NCBI RefSeq assembly: GCF_900102215.1 | Contig: NZ_FNBG01000005.1 | Coordinates: 1 to 64,000 of the forward strand | DNA from: Fontibacillus panacisegetis | Lineage (GTDB): Bacteria; Bacillota; Bacilli; Paenibacillales; Paenibacillaceae | DNA: 64,000 nucleotides | Direction: 5' to 3' | In this document: positions 31,859-40,064 of the stretch, one piece after another | Position numbering within the stretch: the first letter of the stretch is position 1 | How the letters are laid out: each line of letters begins with the position of its first letter | Notes under the pieces: model-generated | Seen by the model: the letters and a program-made list of their open reading frames with translations, nothing else | Databases searched by the model: none | What the model was told of the DNA's origin: nothing | Position numbers and translations under genes: made by a program

Positions 31859-32752
31859 TTAGTGCTGCCTGGCTGGCTGAGCCGCATCTCTACAGGCATC
31901 AGAGCAAAAACCATGATGCTCATGCTCGCAATCGTCACAGCAGATATATTGCAGATTGCAGACTGGACAATTTATATATCGGTCATTGCTTACTCCGCAA
32001 TGGTAACAGTGTCCGATGACTACATCCTCATCTGTCCGGTTAATCGGTACGGAGATGCGTTCATCGAAAACATAACATTTGCCGTCAAAGAGACGGCCTT
32101 GAACCTCTGGATCTTTACCGTAAGTAATGATTCCGCCATCAAGCTGGGCTACATCCTGAAAGCCTTCATGAATAAGAAATCCGGTCAATTTTTCACAGCG
32201 GATACCACCTGTACAATATGTCAGCACTTTTTTGTCCTTGAATTGTCCCATGTTGTTACGAATCCATTCCGGAAATTCGCGGAAGGATTCTACATCTGGA
32301 CGAATCGCACCACGGAAATGACCGAGATCGTATTCATAATCATTACGTCCATCGATTACGACGACATCCTCGTCTTGCAGCTGTTCGTAGAATTCTGCAG
32401 GAGATAATCTTTTACCGCTAATTGTGTTAGGATCAAGCTCACGTTCATATCTGAAAGTAACGAGTTCTTTTTTGTGGCGGACGAACATTTTTTTGAAGGC
32501 ATGACCTTCAGATTCATCGATTTTAAATACAATATCACTAAATTGCGGCATATCACGGAGATCAGCCATATAGCGATCCGTTTGATCAATCGTTCCGGAT
32601 ACCGTACCATTAATTCCTTCGGAAGCGATGAGAATACGTCCCTTTAGGCCAAGCTCCTTGCAATATTGCAAATGCCGGGCGGTAAACTCTTCTGGTGCTT
32701 CGATAGGTGCAAATTTATAATATAAAAGAATTCGATATGCATTTTGGTTCAT
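31859..32752 (-). CDS. trhO: tRNA uridine(34) hydroxylase, rhodanese-type
   Basis: A 297-aa protein: N-terminal acylphosphatase-like domain ([33 protein letters not shown]), a rhodanese domain with active Cys in [12 protein letters not shown], and a Cys-rich C-terminus (HCYHCG, NCPVC, CCDDC) that probably binds Zn. TrhO hydroxylates U34 of tRNAs as the first step to mo5U-type bases using O2. First gene of a two-gene unit with the SufR-like regulator. Confidence 0.93.
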   Translation of the reverse strand: MNQNAYRILLYYKFAPIEAPEEFTARHLQYCKELGLKGRILIASEGINGTVSGTIDQTDRYMADLRDMPQFSDIVFKIDESEGHAFKKMFVRHKKELVTFRYERELDPNTISGKRLSPAEFYEQLQDEDVVVIDGRNDYEYDLGHFRGAIRPDVESFREFPEWIRNNMGQFKDKKVLTYCTGGIRCEKLTGFLIHEGFQDVAQLDGGIITYGKDPEVQGRLFDGKCYVFDERISVPINRTDEDVVIGHCYHCGVSNDRYINCPVCNLQYICCDDCEHEHHGFCSDACRDAAQPARQH

Positions 32753-32786
32753 TATTTTATCACCTTACTATTATAGATTCTACTGA

Positions 32787-32840
32787 ATTGTAGTGAATTT
32801 TAATAACTTAGTCAATATTAAAGTATAGTAAGTATGTTAA
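32787..32840 (-). promoter_or_regulatory. trhO promoter with second copy of the 41-bp block
   Basis: Reverse strand: TTGACT (32815-32810), 17 bp, TACAAT (32792-32787). The block 32800-32840 matches the sodA one and has the tandem TTAACATAC / TTACTATAC. Its right edge lies near where a -35 of bshB2 would be (GATAAT -10 at 32853). Confidence 0.65.
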
Positions 32841-32873
32841 ATTAGTCTACAGGATAATTTAGGGGGAGACTTC

Positions 32874-33572
32874 ATGAATAGAAATAGAACCGTAGCATTC
32901 ATATATGCACATCCAGATGACGAGACGTTTGGCTGTTCTTTTTGGATAAGACATATTGCAGATGAAGGAGGCTATCCGATTTTGCTTTCCGCTACACTTG
33001 GAGACGCTGGAAAGTCAGGACGCCTCGGTGAAATGAATAAAGAGCAGCTAGCTGTTAAAAGAGAACAAGAACTGCGTAATGCGGCTGGAATTCTCGGGCT
33101 TGCTGAGATCGAACATTTGAGATTGCCGGATGGCAAGCTTAAGGAAGTTGATCCTGTTAAACTGAGGGAGTCCATTGCAGATTTTTTGCGTCGTCATGGG
33201 GCGGATATCGTAGTTACTTTTCCTGAGGATGGTATTTCAGGTCATGCGGATCATATTGTCATTCATCATGCAGTGAATGATGTGGTTTTTAGTGGGGAAG
33301 TTGCTACGGTGCAGAAACTTTATTATAACGGGATTAGACCAGAGACGAACCGGAGCTGTATGAAAATGTCGGGGGATCAATATTGGGAAATGAAGCGCCG
33401 CGCGCTGGAGTGTCATGAATCCCAAGTATTCTCCATTGAACGTGCTTTTGGAGACATCGCTAATTTTGGAGCAGCATCCTTCTCACCAGAATATTTAGTG
33501 TTAGTTTGGGAGCGGGGCGAGCATTTTCCTAAAAAGACAGAATCGACGATTTATGATGATTTGAACTCATAG
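32874..33572 (+). CDS. bshB2: Bacillithiol biosynthesis deacetylase
   Basis: A 232-aa PIG-L/LmbE-family Zn enzyme: IYAHPDDETFG (metal ligands), LPDGKLKEVDP, TFPEDGISGHADHIVIHHAV and ALECHESQV. It removes the acetyl group from GlcNAc-malate in making bacillithiol, the main low-molecular-weight thiol of Bacilli. The BshB2 label rests on similarity of type; other LmbE amidases are possible. AGGGGGAGACTTC precedes the ATG. Divergent from trhO, sharing the conserved promoter block. Confidence 0.82.
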   Translation: MNRNRTVAFIYAHPDDETFGCSFWIRHIADEGGYPILLSATLGDAGKSGRLGEMNKEQLAVKREQELRNAAGILGLAEIEHLRLPDGKLKEVDPVKLRESIADFLRRHGADIVVTFPEDGISGHADHIVIHHAVNDVVFSGEVATVQKLYYNGIRPETNRSCMKMSGDQYWEMKRRALECHESQVFSIERAFGDIANFGAASFSPEYLVLVWERGEHFPKKTESTIYDDLNS

Positions 33573-33589
33573 TGACGCCAGGATTTAGA

Positions 33590-33648
33590 AAAAGGGACCT
33601 GCCTCACTACTGCAGCAATTTTTTTGTACGCAGTGGAGGAGTCCCTCT
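33590..33648. terminator. Terminator between bshB2 and the deacetylase gene
   Basis: AAAGGGAC...CCTCACT pairs with AGTGGAGG...GTCCCTCTTT, with an internal T run. Confidence 0.75.
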
Positions 33649-33652
33649 TTAG

Positions 33653-34417
33653 CTAATGATTGACTTTAATGTGGTTACGTGGAGCAACTTTGTGAGATAA
33701 CAGCTCGGATACTGTGACAAAGGAGTAGCCTTGTTTTTTGAGCTCTGGCAAAATGATCTTCAATGCTTCAGCCGTTTGCGAGCTTCTGTATACAAAATCG
33801 TGCATCAGAATGATATCACCGTTTCTGGCATTATTCAGCACTTTGTTCACGATTCGTTGCACACCGGGAGCACGCCAGTCATTAGTATCCTGATGCCAAG
33901 ACCAAAGAATCAGCTGCAAATGATTTTGCTTGGAAATATTGATGAGTCTTTCATTATAAAATCCCCCAGGTGGACGAAATAGCGTAGGAGTATGTCCGGT
34001 TGCTTGAGTGATAATTTCTTGGGTTCGTGAAATTTCCTTTGACATGGAGTCCTGATTCAAGCCTTGAAATGAGGGATGGTGAAGGGAATGGTTAGCCACC
34101 TCATGCCCTAGTCTCAGCTCTTCCCGAACGATTTCCGGATTTCGTTCTACTCTGTCTCCAATGACAAAGAACGTAGCTTTGGCCTGATATTCCTCTAGAA
34201 TTTTCAATATTTCCGGGGTCTGTCTGGGAGCTGGTCCATCATCAAACGTAAACGCAATGAACTTGTCCGTCGTCGGCACTTCCCAGACAATATCTCCACG
34301 CTCCTCGTAGTACCTTCTGTCCTTCAACTGGGTAGCGGGTTTAGCCTCAGTACTCACAGGAAACAACGCCCAAACCACGGCAAATGCCAGAGCCAGAGCT
34401 ATTTTTGTTTTCAGCAT
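33653..34417 (-). CDS. Secreted polysaccharide deacetylase (NodB domain)
   Basis: A 254-aa protein with signal peptide (LALAFAVVWALFPVSTEA) and a NodB domain: FTFDDGPAPR, HEVANHSLHHPS (metal His), FRPPGGFYNE and ILMHDFV. It removes acetyl groups from peptidoglycan or other surface sugars; the spore-related PdaB type is possible. Alone on the reverse strand next to tRNA-Val. Confidence 0.9.
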   Translation of the reverse strand: MLKTKIALALAFAVVWALFPVSTEAKPATQLKDRRYYEERGDIVWEVPTTDKFIAFTFDDGPAPRQTPEILKILEEYQAKATFFVIGDRVERNPEIVREELRLGHEVANHSLHHPSFQGLNQDSMSKEISRTQEIITQATGHTPTLFRPPGGFYNERLINISKQNHLQLILWSWHQDTNDWRAPGVQRIVNKVLNNARNGDIILMHDFVYRSSQTAEALKIILPELKKQGYSFVTVSELLSHKVAPRNHIKVNH

Positions 34418-34590
34418 CGGTGCACATCCTCCAACACAATATTTGTATTATGTTGCTTCCAGAGGGGAAATTTTATGCTGAGTGAAATGAATGGATGGAT
34501 GTCGGTATTCATTTTCTAATGTATCTCTTTACAATTGGCTGTATTCACTGTATATTAAATATTAGTCTCCTTTGTAAAAATTAATAATTT

Positions 34591-34663
34591 GATCTGTTAG
34601 CTCAGCTGGGAGAGCACTATCTTGACAGGGTAGGGGTCAGTGGTTCGAACCCACTACAGATCA
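34591..34663 (+). tRNA. tRNA-Val (anticodon GAC)
   Basis: A 73-nt tRNA with acceptor GATCTGT / ACAGATC, D arm TAGCTCAGCTGGGAGAGCA, anticodon stem CTATC / GGTAG with loop TTGACAG (GAC) and T arm GTGGTTCGAACCCAC. No encoded CCA. Its 3' part is the attachment site of island 2. Confidence 0.95.
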
Positions 34664-34664
34664 T
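34620..34664 (+). repeat. attL of island 2 (tRNA-Val 3' end)
   Basis: 45 bases repeated at 56003-56047 with one mismatch. The integrase starts about 1.3 kb inside and reads towards this site. Confidence 0.9.
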
Positions 34665-34744
34665 AGAGAAAAACCCTTGTGTATCAAGGGTTTTTGGCTT
34701 TTTATGGGTTGTTTTTGTACTCAAATAAGCATCCAAAACAGTCA

Positions 34745-34818
34745 TCTGGTGCCGAATTGGTGCCCTTTATTAGACTAAAGCGTTATTTTTTATGTTTTTG
34801 GTGCCATCTGGTGCCGAG
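34745..34818. repeat. Candidate arm sites, left (TGGTGCCGA-type repeats)
   Basis: CTGGTGCCGAATTGGTGCCC at 34746-34765 and TTGGTGCCATCTGGTGCCGA at 34798-34817 (the second pair inside the integrase 3' end). The same unit occurs near attR (55864-55907). Confidence 0.45.
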
Positions 34819-35966
34819 AAGAACATTTCCCCGAATGCATCAGCTGTCTCTTGCTGCATGTGCGGCGTGATATGAGAATAACGGTCAAGCATCTTGATAC
34901 TGGACCAGCCCATACGCTCGGCAATGCGCTTGCTATTCTCCCGCATCTTAAGCAGCATGACTACATGAGTATGCCGGAGATCGTGGAAACGGATCTTCTT
35001 CAATGGCTCAATCTGTTCTCCAATTGCTCGGCGCTGTTCAAGTCCTACATTCACCTTTTCAATAATACGGTAGAACGATCGATTCAAGTTGCGCGGTGAA
35101 AGCGGCGTTCCCAATGACGTGCAAATCAGCAGACCATTGTCTTGGTATATATCCCTATTCTTCATCTTTTCTTCCTTCACCCGATGGCTCAGCTTCTCCA
35201 GCTCTATGGACGTGACCTTATCGATTCCAATAGCTCGAACCCCTGAGGCCGTCTTTGCTCCTGGTTCAATACTCTTCCCGTTATGATTTAGCACCTGCCG
35301 GACAGAAATGGTTCTGTTCTTGAAATCAATGTCCTGATACCGGAGCCCAAGGATCTCACCTTGTCTCATGCCGGTAGTTATGGCCAGAAGGAAGGCGCAG
35401 AATAAATTGTCACCTCGGGCAGCCTCCAGAAATAAATGTGACTCCTCATCGGTCCAGTACATCATTTCCTTAGGAGTAGCCTTAGGTCGGTCAACCACCG
35501 CGGCGGGGTTCTTGATAATCATATCCCAACCTGCAGCTTTCTTTAAGCTCTCATTGATCAGGGTATGAACCTTTTGCAGATTTTCTCCGGATAGACGGCC
35601 AGATTCCAAAATGTCGTTGTATAGGTTCTGAATATGGCGAGGTTTGATCTCTCCCAGCTGTAGGTCTCCAAGTGTAGGTAGAATGTGCTTGTTTACTAGA
35701 AAGGTGTAAGTGTCCAGTGTCTGTTGCTTAATCTTAGCCTTCTTATCCCGGAGATAGTCCTGCATAAAATCGCGGTAAAGTGTCTTAGAAGCGTTCAGGT
35801 CAAGCCCCTTCTTCAACTCATTTAGCAGCTCTCTTTCAGCGTCTAGAGCGTCCTGCCTAATACGGAATCCCCTGCGCTTTATTCTTTTCCGATTCTTTCC
35901 ATCACCGACTTCAATGACAAAGTACCAGGCATTCTTTTTGACGTTCTTGTCTTTAATTACGGTCAT
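34770..35966 (-). CDS. Tyrosine integrase of island 2
   Basis: A protein of about 398 aa for insertion at tRNA-Val. N-terminal arm-binding domain (WYFVIEVGDGKNRKRIKR), core-binding domain, and catalytic residues in ATTGMRQGEILGLRYQDI, RFHDLRHTHVV, RMGWSSIKML and DRYSHI (Tyr); Trp replaces the second His. ATG 35966 follows GAGAGGAG by eight bases. An earlier GTG (35984) overlaps the DinD stop. Confidence 0.93.
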   Translation of the reverse strand: MTVIKDKNVKKNAWYFVIEVGDGKNRKRIKRRGFRIRQDALDAERELLNELKKGLDLNASKTLYRDFMQDYLRDKKAKIKQQTLDTYTFLVNKHILPTLGDLQLGEIKPRHIQNLYNDILESGRLSGENLQKVHTLINESLKKAAGWDMIIKNPAAVVDRPKATPKEMMYWTDEESHLFLEAARGDNLFCAFLLAITTGMRQGEILGLRYQDIDFKNRTISVRQVLNHNGKSIEPGAKTASGVRAIGIDKVTSIELEKLSHRVKEEKMKNRDIYQDNGLLICTSLGTPLSPRNLNRSFYRIIEKVNVGLEQRRAIGEQIEPLKKIRFHDLRHTHVVMLLKMRENSKRIAERMGWSSIKMLDRYSHITPHMQQETADAFGEMFFSAPDGTKNIKNNALV

Positions 35967-35980
35967 TGTCTTCACTCCTC

Positions 35981-36817
35981 TCACTCATCTAGTGGCAAAT
36001 CAATCTGCTGCTTCTGCAGCCGTCTCTCAACTTTCTTCACATCCTCATGCGTTGGGAGCTCCTCCGGCATGGTCCCGCCCAGTTCCTTAATGGTTTGTCT
36101 TACCTTGGCACCTACATCAAAATGAGCCTGGTTAGCTTCGTCCTTGCCCTGAATGTTCTCTCTCCGGATCTTCTCCTCTGTCTGAGTAGCTCGGAACAGA
36201 TTAGCGGCCAGTTCCGTGCTCCCCATGTGGTCAAGAATCTTTTGGCTCTTCTTCAAACCCTTGCGGGCATGAATACCCTTGGCATCCAAACCACCATACA
36301 GGCCCTTGTAGCCATGATTTTGAAATACGCCAAAGTCAACGGTGGTGAGCACACCAGCTTGGTATGCTGCATCTGCAAGCTGTGAATTATGCTTGCGCAG
36401 CTCATCACGCAGCATGATACGTCGCTCGTCTTCCGTAGCCTGTTCGAATACTTCTTGCTTGCGAGTTTGAACAGCGAAGTATGTTTGTCCAAGAGCTACG
36501 ATCTCTTTCGAAGGGTCTGCATTCTGAATGATGAGGTAGCAGGCGTAGCGGGATAAGCGATAGTCCTTGATGGATCGCTTTGCCCCAGATCCGATCTCAA
36601 CCATTTCGTTGGACTCAACAAAATGGTCAGGAATGTTCTGTCCGCTGTTTTCACAGGCAACTTGGGCCTTCTTTATAGCTTTCTCAAAGTTTCGAAAATC
36701 GGTGTAGTCCAGAATCTTTGCCAGAGTACGGGCTGTCCAATATTCATTACCATACTCATCAATCTGCCGAGCCTCTTCAAATGGTGAAATATGCTCATTG
36801 ATAGGCTTATCTGTCAT
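35981..36817 (-). CDS. dinD: DNA-damage-inducible protein D
   Basis: A 278-aa protein: BRO-N-like start (ARQIDEYGNEYWTARTLAKI then LDYTDFRNFEKAI) and the DinD C-terminal block (ILDHMGSTELAANLFRATQT, QAHFDVGAKVRQTIKELGGT). E. coli DinD inhibits RecA filaments; in mobile elements it may temper SOS. ATG 36817 follows AGGAGAG; an earlier in-frame ATG lacks an SD. It lies directly upstream of the integrase in one transcript. Confidence 0.9.
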   Translation of the reverse strand: MTDKPINEHISPFEEARQIDEYGNEYWTARTLAKILDYTDFRNFEKAIKKAQVACENSGQNIPDHFVESNEMVEIGSGAKRSIKDYRLSRYACYLIIQNADPSKEIVALGQTYFAVQTRKQEVFEQATEDERRIMLRDELRKHNSQLADAAYQAGVLTTVDFGVFQNHGYKGLYGGLDAKGIHARKGLKKSQKILDHMGSTELAANLFRATQTEEKIRRENIQGKDEANQAHFDVGAKVRQTIKELGGTMPEELPTHEDVKKVERRLQKQQIDLPLDE

Positions 36818-37017
36818 TCTCAAATCTCTCCTCATAAATAGAATAGATAATCTATGATTGCAGCATTCATAATTAAATGCGTACAAATTTGGTAGCGATG
36901 CCCCAGCCTATATATTTATCCCTTCCAGCCATGTCATGTTGAATTTCCTATGTTCATTATCATGAATCTCAGCTTAAACGGCGTGTTAGTAACTATCATA
37001 TAGATGGCATAGGTTTT

Positions 37018-37062
37018 AAACATTCTCCTTTGCAACATTCTCCTTTGCAACATTCTTCTTTA
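37018..37062. repeat. 15-bp tandem repeat, three units
   Basis: AACATTCTCCTTTGC twice exactly and a third unit with changes (AACATTCTTCTTTAA). Read on the reverse strand it codes NVAKENVAKENV. Confidence 0.8.
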
Positions 37063-37078
37063 ATACCTTCTTCTTTCT

Positions 37079-37429
37079 GTGGACGCTCTGCTGGTCAGTG
37101 TGCTGGTCACTTTGCTGGACATTCATGTACATACCTGGAAAACGTATGAGGTGCATGATTGCTCCCCTCATGAGGTGCATGATCGTGCACCTAATAGCGT
37201 TTTTGAGGGACACGATTGTACCCCCATAAATAGATATAAAGATTTAAAGATAAGTATTAAAGATAAATATGCTCGTTGTAATAGGCAAATCGTCATTTTT
37301 ACGACTAGCTTACCCGAATTAATCGGGGAACAGTACCATCTTCAAAACGAGAACAATTCAAGAGAATTCATTGCGCCTTTTAGACTAGTTCTTTACGGTA
37401 TAGAGCTACTTAGATCCACTAACCCATGA
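37079..37429 (+). pseudogene. Relic of a replication-initiator gene (repeat linker and tail)
   Basis: The readable segment has three degenerate repeats, EVHDCSPH, EVHDRAPN and EGHDCTPI, followed by NRYKDLKISIKDKYARC. This is the typical linker between the winged-helix N-terminal part and the tail of phage or plasmid initiators, where the DNA repeats double as iterons. The N-terminal domain is missing, so the gene is dead. The rest of 36818-37518 holds no gene I can support. Confidence 0.4.
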
Positions 37430-37518
37430 TTTATATTCCCTCTTGAATTTTACCTCTAAAAACCTCTCAGAATGGCTCATAGAGCGTCTGGTGATATGCC
37501 ATTCCAATCACGTTAGAT

Positions 37519-37689
37519 TTACGTGATATATTTATCGAGAATCTCTTCAAGATTGTGACAAACGACTCCATGCTTCGCAAAAACTTTATTCGTTTCAACC
37601 CGTACTAAATTTTTGACTATTTCAACTGATAGTGAATGATCCTCTACGCATTGGAAATGGAGAGTAAAAGCTTCTTTCCTCTTCTTCAT
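37519..37689 (-). CDS. Small element protein, 56 aa
   Basis: MKKRKEAFTLHFQCVEDHSL ... VFAKHGVVCHNLEEILDKYI. Similar in build to the product at 55329 (KKEIDIEVIY ... GAVANNLDNVLDNF), so both are copies of one family carried by the element. GGGAG precedes ATG 37689. Function unknown; the size fits a recombination or DNA-binding accessory. Confidence 0.55.
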   Translation of the reverse strand: MKKRKEAFTLHFQCVEDHSLSVEIVKNLVRVETNKVFAKHGVVCHNLEEILDKYIT

Positions 37690-37810
37690 GATCTCAACTC
37701 CCGTCAAAACACTATATATATTTAAATCTTTTTCTTTTATATACATTGTTATTATTGTTCCGCGTTTGTTCCAAGTTCCGTTCCAAGTCCATCAGACCAG
37801 CACAGCAAAA

Positions 37811-37846
37811 GCCCTATCAATACAAGCTTCTATCCTTGATAGGGGT
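37811..37846. terminator. Hairpin, possible terminator
   Basis: CCCTATCAA and TTGATAGGGG pair around a 16-base loop, followed by TGTTTC. Confidence 0.5.
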
Positions 37847-37897
37847 GTTTCAAGTTAGGACATTTTCGGGCACGTGATGTGCAACAGTTGGGTGATT

Positions 37898-38027
37898 TTT
37901 TGCGTATGTTCGCAAAATAGATTCTCGCAAATTGCGAAGAACTAGCCAGATTAAACCATAATCGTCTGCATTCCCCGCACCCCGCAGCATGTTCTCATTT
38001 GGAATTGCACCAATTGATCAATTGGTG
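37898..38027. repeat. Cluster of three palindromes
   Basis: TTTTGCG-N6-CGCAAAA (37898-37917), TCGCAA-A-TTGCGA (37925-37937) and the perfect 20-bp CACCAATTGATCAATTGGTG (38008-38027) in a gene-free stretch. They look like protein-binding sites. Confidence 0.6.
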
Positions 38028-38055
38028 ATGGCGTCGATTGAAACTAGATCATCTA

Positions 38056-38241
38056 TTAAGTGGGTTCTGTATTCTGAATATCTTCAGTAAGCTTTCTTTC
38101 TTTAACTACCTTAATGACATTTACAGTGATATTCAAACCGTATTCACGCTTAGCGAATTTTTCAATGTTGCGTTCAAGCCATTCGTTAATGGGCTTTGTA
38201 CCGTTAATTTCAATGATGTTGAACTTCTTATCCTTTTTCAT
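38056..38241 (-). CDS. Small element protein, 61 aa
   Basis: MKKDKKFNIIEINGTKPINE then WLERNIEKFAKREYGLNITV. ATG 38241 follows AAGGAGGG by eight bases; a longer reading lacks an SD. It resembles short phage proteins encoded beside recombinases. Function unknown. Confidence 0.6.
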   Translation of the reverse strand: MKKDKKFNIIEINGTKPINEWLERNIEKFAKREYGLNITVNVIKVVKERKLTEDIQNTEPT

Positions 38242-38464
38242 TAGAAAAGCCCTCCTTGGATATAAGTGTTGAAAACATTGTTTAGGTAAATCATGTTCCA
38301 TTAAGGCTGCAAATTATCAACAGCTATTGGTGGATGATTGTCTACCACTAATTTTTCGCTTACTGGAGGACAGTACTCTACCACTAGCAGAGAGATGGTT
38401 GTCCACCAAGGAGCTCATCGATAAGCCTACTGATTGATTCAGGGATGGGGTATGAACGGTACCT

Positions 38465-39043
38465 TCAAAAAGAATCTAGTCCCTTATTCTTACGGAACTG
38501 ATTTGAGACGATCCTATGAAGTTCATCAATTGGGCTCATCATCAAAACCGAAGAAATATCCCCACTTTTTACTGTTTTACCGTTGATTCTATATCCCTTC
38601 TCATTGAGCTTCTCTGCGGCAACAGCTACATTCCCATGTATTGCGTACTCATGAATGATGGCCGTTTCAAGTGAATATGGCTTGTACGTCTCGATCATAT
38701 CAACATAACTCTGAAAAATAGAGGCTTGTCGTTTTGCATAGAACAGGCTTAATGATAGTTGGCTGCTTTGTATGGACATGATGTCTTTTACATTTTGGTT
38801 ATCATTATTTGGTGGAGTTAAAGGTTCAAAATAATATACAGCATCGTATAGACCTATTTCTCTAGCTATTACTTTGCGAATGTATTCTTCACGCGAGATT
38901 GTTATTTTGTATCGATTCTTTTTTGCTACCTCCATAAGACAGAAGTCATAGAAAATCCCTAAAACAATTTCTTCAGAGCTCTTGCCCGATGGGTGAGGGG
39001 AATAAACTACTTCGATCTTGATGTCCGCCTTTTTCTTCTTCAT
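38465..39043 (-). CDS. Element protein, 192 aa, possible recombinase-like
   Basis: MKKKKADIKIEVVYSPHPSG at the start is like the 55329 family; the rest is helical with a C-terminal domain (NEKGYRINGKTVKSGDISSV then LMMSPIDEL) that could bind DNA. GGAGGTTACG precedes ATG 39043. Leftward, between the repressor and the integrase side. No known family. Confidence 0.55.
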   Translation of the reverse strand: MKKKKADIKIEVVYSPHPSGKSSEEIVLGIFYDFCLMEVAKKNRYKITISREEYIRKVIAREIGLYDAVYYFEPLTPPNNDNQNVKDIMSIQSSQLSLSLFYAKRQASIFQSYVDMIETYKPYSLETAIIHEYAIHGNVAVAAEKLNEKGYRINGKTVKSGDISSVLMMSPIDELHRIVSNQFRKNKGLDSF

Positions 39044-39113
39044 CGTAACCTCCAATCAATATCGGCCTGAGGCCTCGAATCAGATCCATCAAGTGGTGAC
39101 GGATTAGACATCG

Positions 39114-39605
39114 CTAGGTGTCCTGGCGATCTTCAGGGAGGATTAATTCTAGCTGCTCTCCTTCTCTTTTTGCAAATAGCCCATCGAGGTAAGCCAGAAT
39201 CAGTTTTCTCTCTTCGTTTGTAATTAAGAAATCTCTATAAGTAATATGCGGCTCCTTAGTAAGAAGGTTGTTAAGATCTGTCCAATAGGGCTCTTCATCA
39301 TCAAAATCATCCATGTCCATATTCTTTTCTCTGTCATATCGTTCCATGTCCAATTGTTCATTATAACCATCCAGATCTTCGTCCCAAAGATACCCCGCAT
39401 GTTTAAGAAGTTCAGCGTAATAAACACCAAGAGGACCAGAAAGGTTTATTAACATTTCACTTGAAGGGAAGTTTTGCTTTTTACCGTTTTCAATTTGTGA
39501 AAGATAGGAATGCGAAGTCTTTGCTTCCATAGCTAACTGCGAAAGAGTAAGTCCTCTGTTTTTTCTGAGCTTTTTTAGATACTGACCAAATTCCACTAAA
39601 TCCAA
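39114..39605 (-). CDS. Phage-type repressor (XRE)
   Basis: A 163-aa protein. Residues 5-62 are a Cro/C1 domain (LKKLRKNRGLTLSQLAMEAK, SYLSQIENGKKQNFPSSEML); the C-terminal half is acidic with no peptidase motif. It should hold the element silent by binding the CAGGAACATT sites in the 160-bp gap to the divergent Cro-like gene. Confidence 0.88.
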   Translation of the reverse strand: MDLVEFGQYLKKLRKNRGLTLSQLAMEAKTSHSYLSQIENGKKQNFPSSEMLINLSGPLGVYYAELLKHAGYLWDEDLDGYNEQLDMERYDREKNMDMDDFDDEEPYWTDLNNLLTKEPHITYRDFLITNEERKLILAYLDGLFAKREGEQLELILPEDRQDT

Positions 39606-39650
39606 CCTTTATCACTCTCCTTAACTATCATAATACACTAATTATCGCTA

Positions 39651-39740
39651 CAGGAACATTATTTATAAATACAGTGTTGCCCCAAGAACATTATTGTGAT
39701 ATCTTTATTTCAGGAACAAAAATGTTACTACAGGAACATT
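39651..39740. promoter_or_regulatory. Operator repeats of the repressor/Cro switch
   Basis: Four related sites: CAGGAACATT (39651), CAAGAACATT (39683), CAGGAACAAA (39711) and CAGGAACATT (39731). 39721-39740 also form AATGTT...AACATT. They fill the divergent promoter region. Confidence 0.7.
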
Positions 39741-39765
39741 TATAGAAGTGAACGGGGGTGATTAC

Positions 39766-39999
39766 ATGAGAATCCAAGTAAAAAGTATAGAACATTTGAA
39801 TCAACTTATTATTATGAACGGTTTCACTAAAACGGACTTTGGCAAGGAGATCAAACTATCAACTCCTATGACCATTCAAATCACCAATGGCGACCGTCAT
39901 CCTTCACCGAGAACAGCCAAACGTATCTGCGAAGTTTTGAAATGCGAATGGTCGGAGTTGTTCGAGATCGTCAAAACGCCGCAAGCTGCCAGGAAGTAA
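39766..39999 (+). CDS. Cro-like XRE protein
   Basis: A 77-aa protein with a helix-turn-helix (IIMNGFTKTDFGKEIKLSTP, NGDRHPSPRTAKRICEVL). First rightward gene opposite the repressor, so it likely acts as Cro in the switch. ATG 39766 has GGGGGTGATTAC before it; a GTG at 39748 is less likely. Confidence 0.8.
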   Translation: MRIQVKSIEHLNQLIIMNGFTKTDFGKEIKLSTPMTIQITNGDRHPSPRTAKRICEVLKCEWSELFEIVKTPQAARK

Positions 40000-40007
40000 C
40001 CATGTAC

Positions 40008-40030
40008 CTGATCTTTGAAAACTGAACAGC
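40008..40030 (+). promoter_or_regulatory. BoxA-like sequence
   Basis: CTGATCTTTGAAAACTGAAC resembles the boxA of Bacillus rRNA leaders (CTTTGAAAACT core). It lies 35 bp before the antirepressor gene and may recruit Nus factors; not proven. Confidence 0.4.
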
Positions 40031-40064
40031 ATCACAAATCAATTTCCCAGAGAGGAGAACGCAA

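Noticed and set aside
37079-37429. Intact rightward gene of 116 codons
   Set aside because: Its start lies inside unrelated repeats and it shows only the linker of an initiator, so it is treated as a relic.
38320-38410. TCTACCACTA-type repeats as an origin
   Set aside because: Three loose copies at uneven spacing with no initiator beside them; too weak to call.
40008-40030. rRNA operon spacer remnant
   Set aside because: Only the boxA-like 20-mer matches; no 16S, 23S or tRNA sequence is near.
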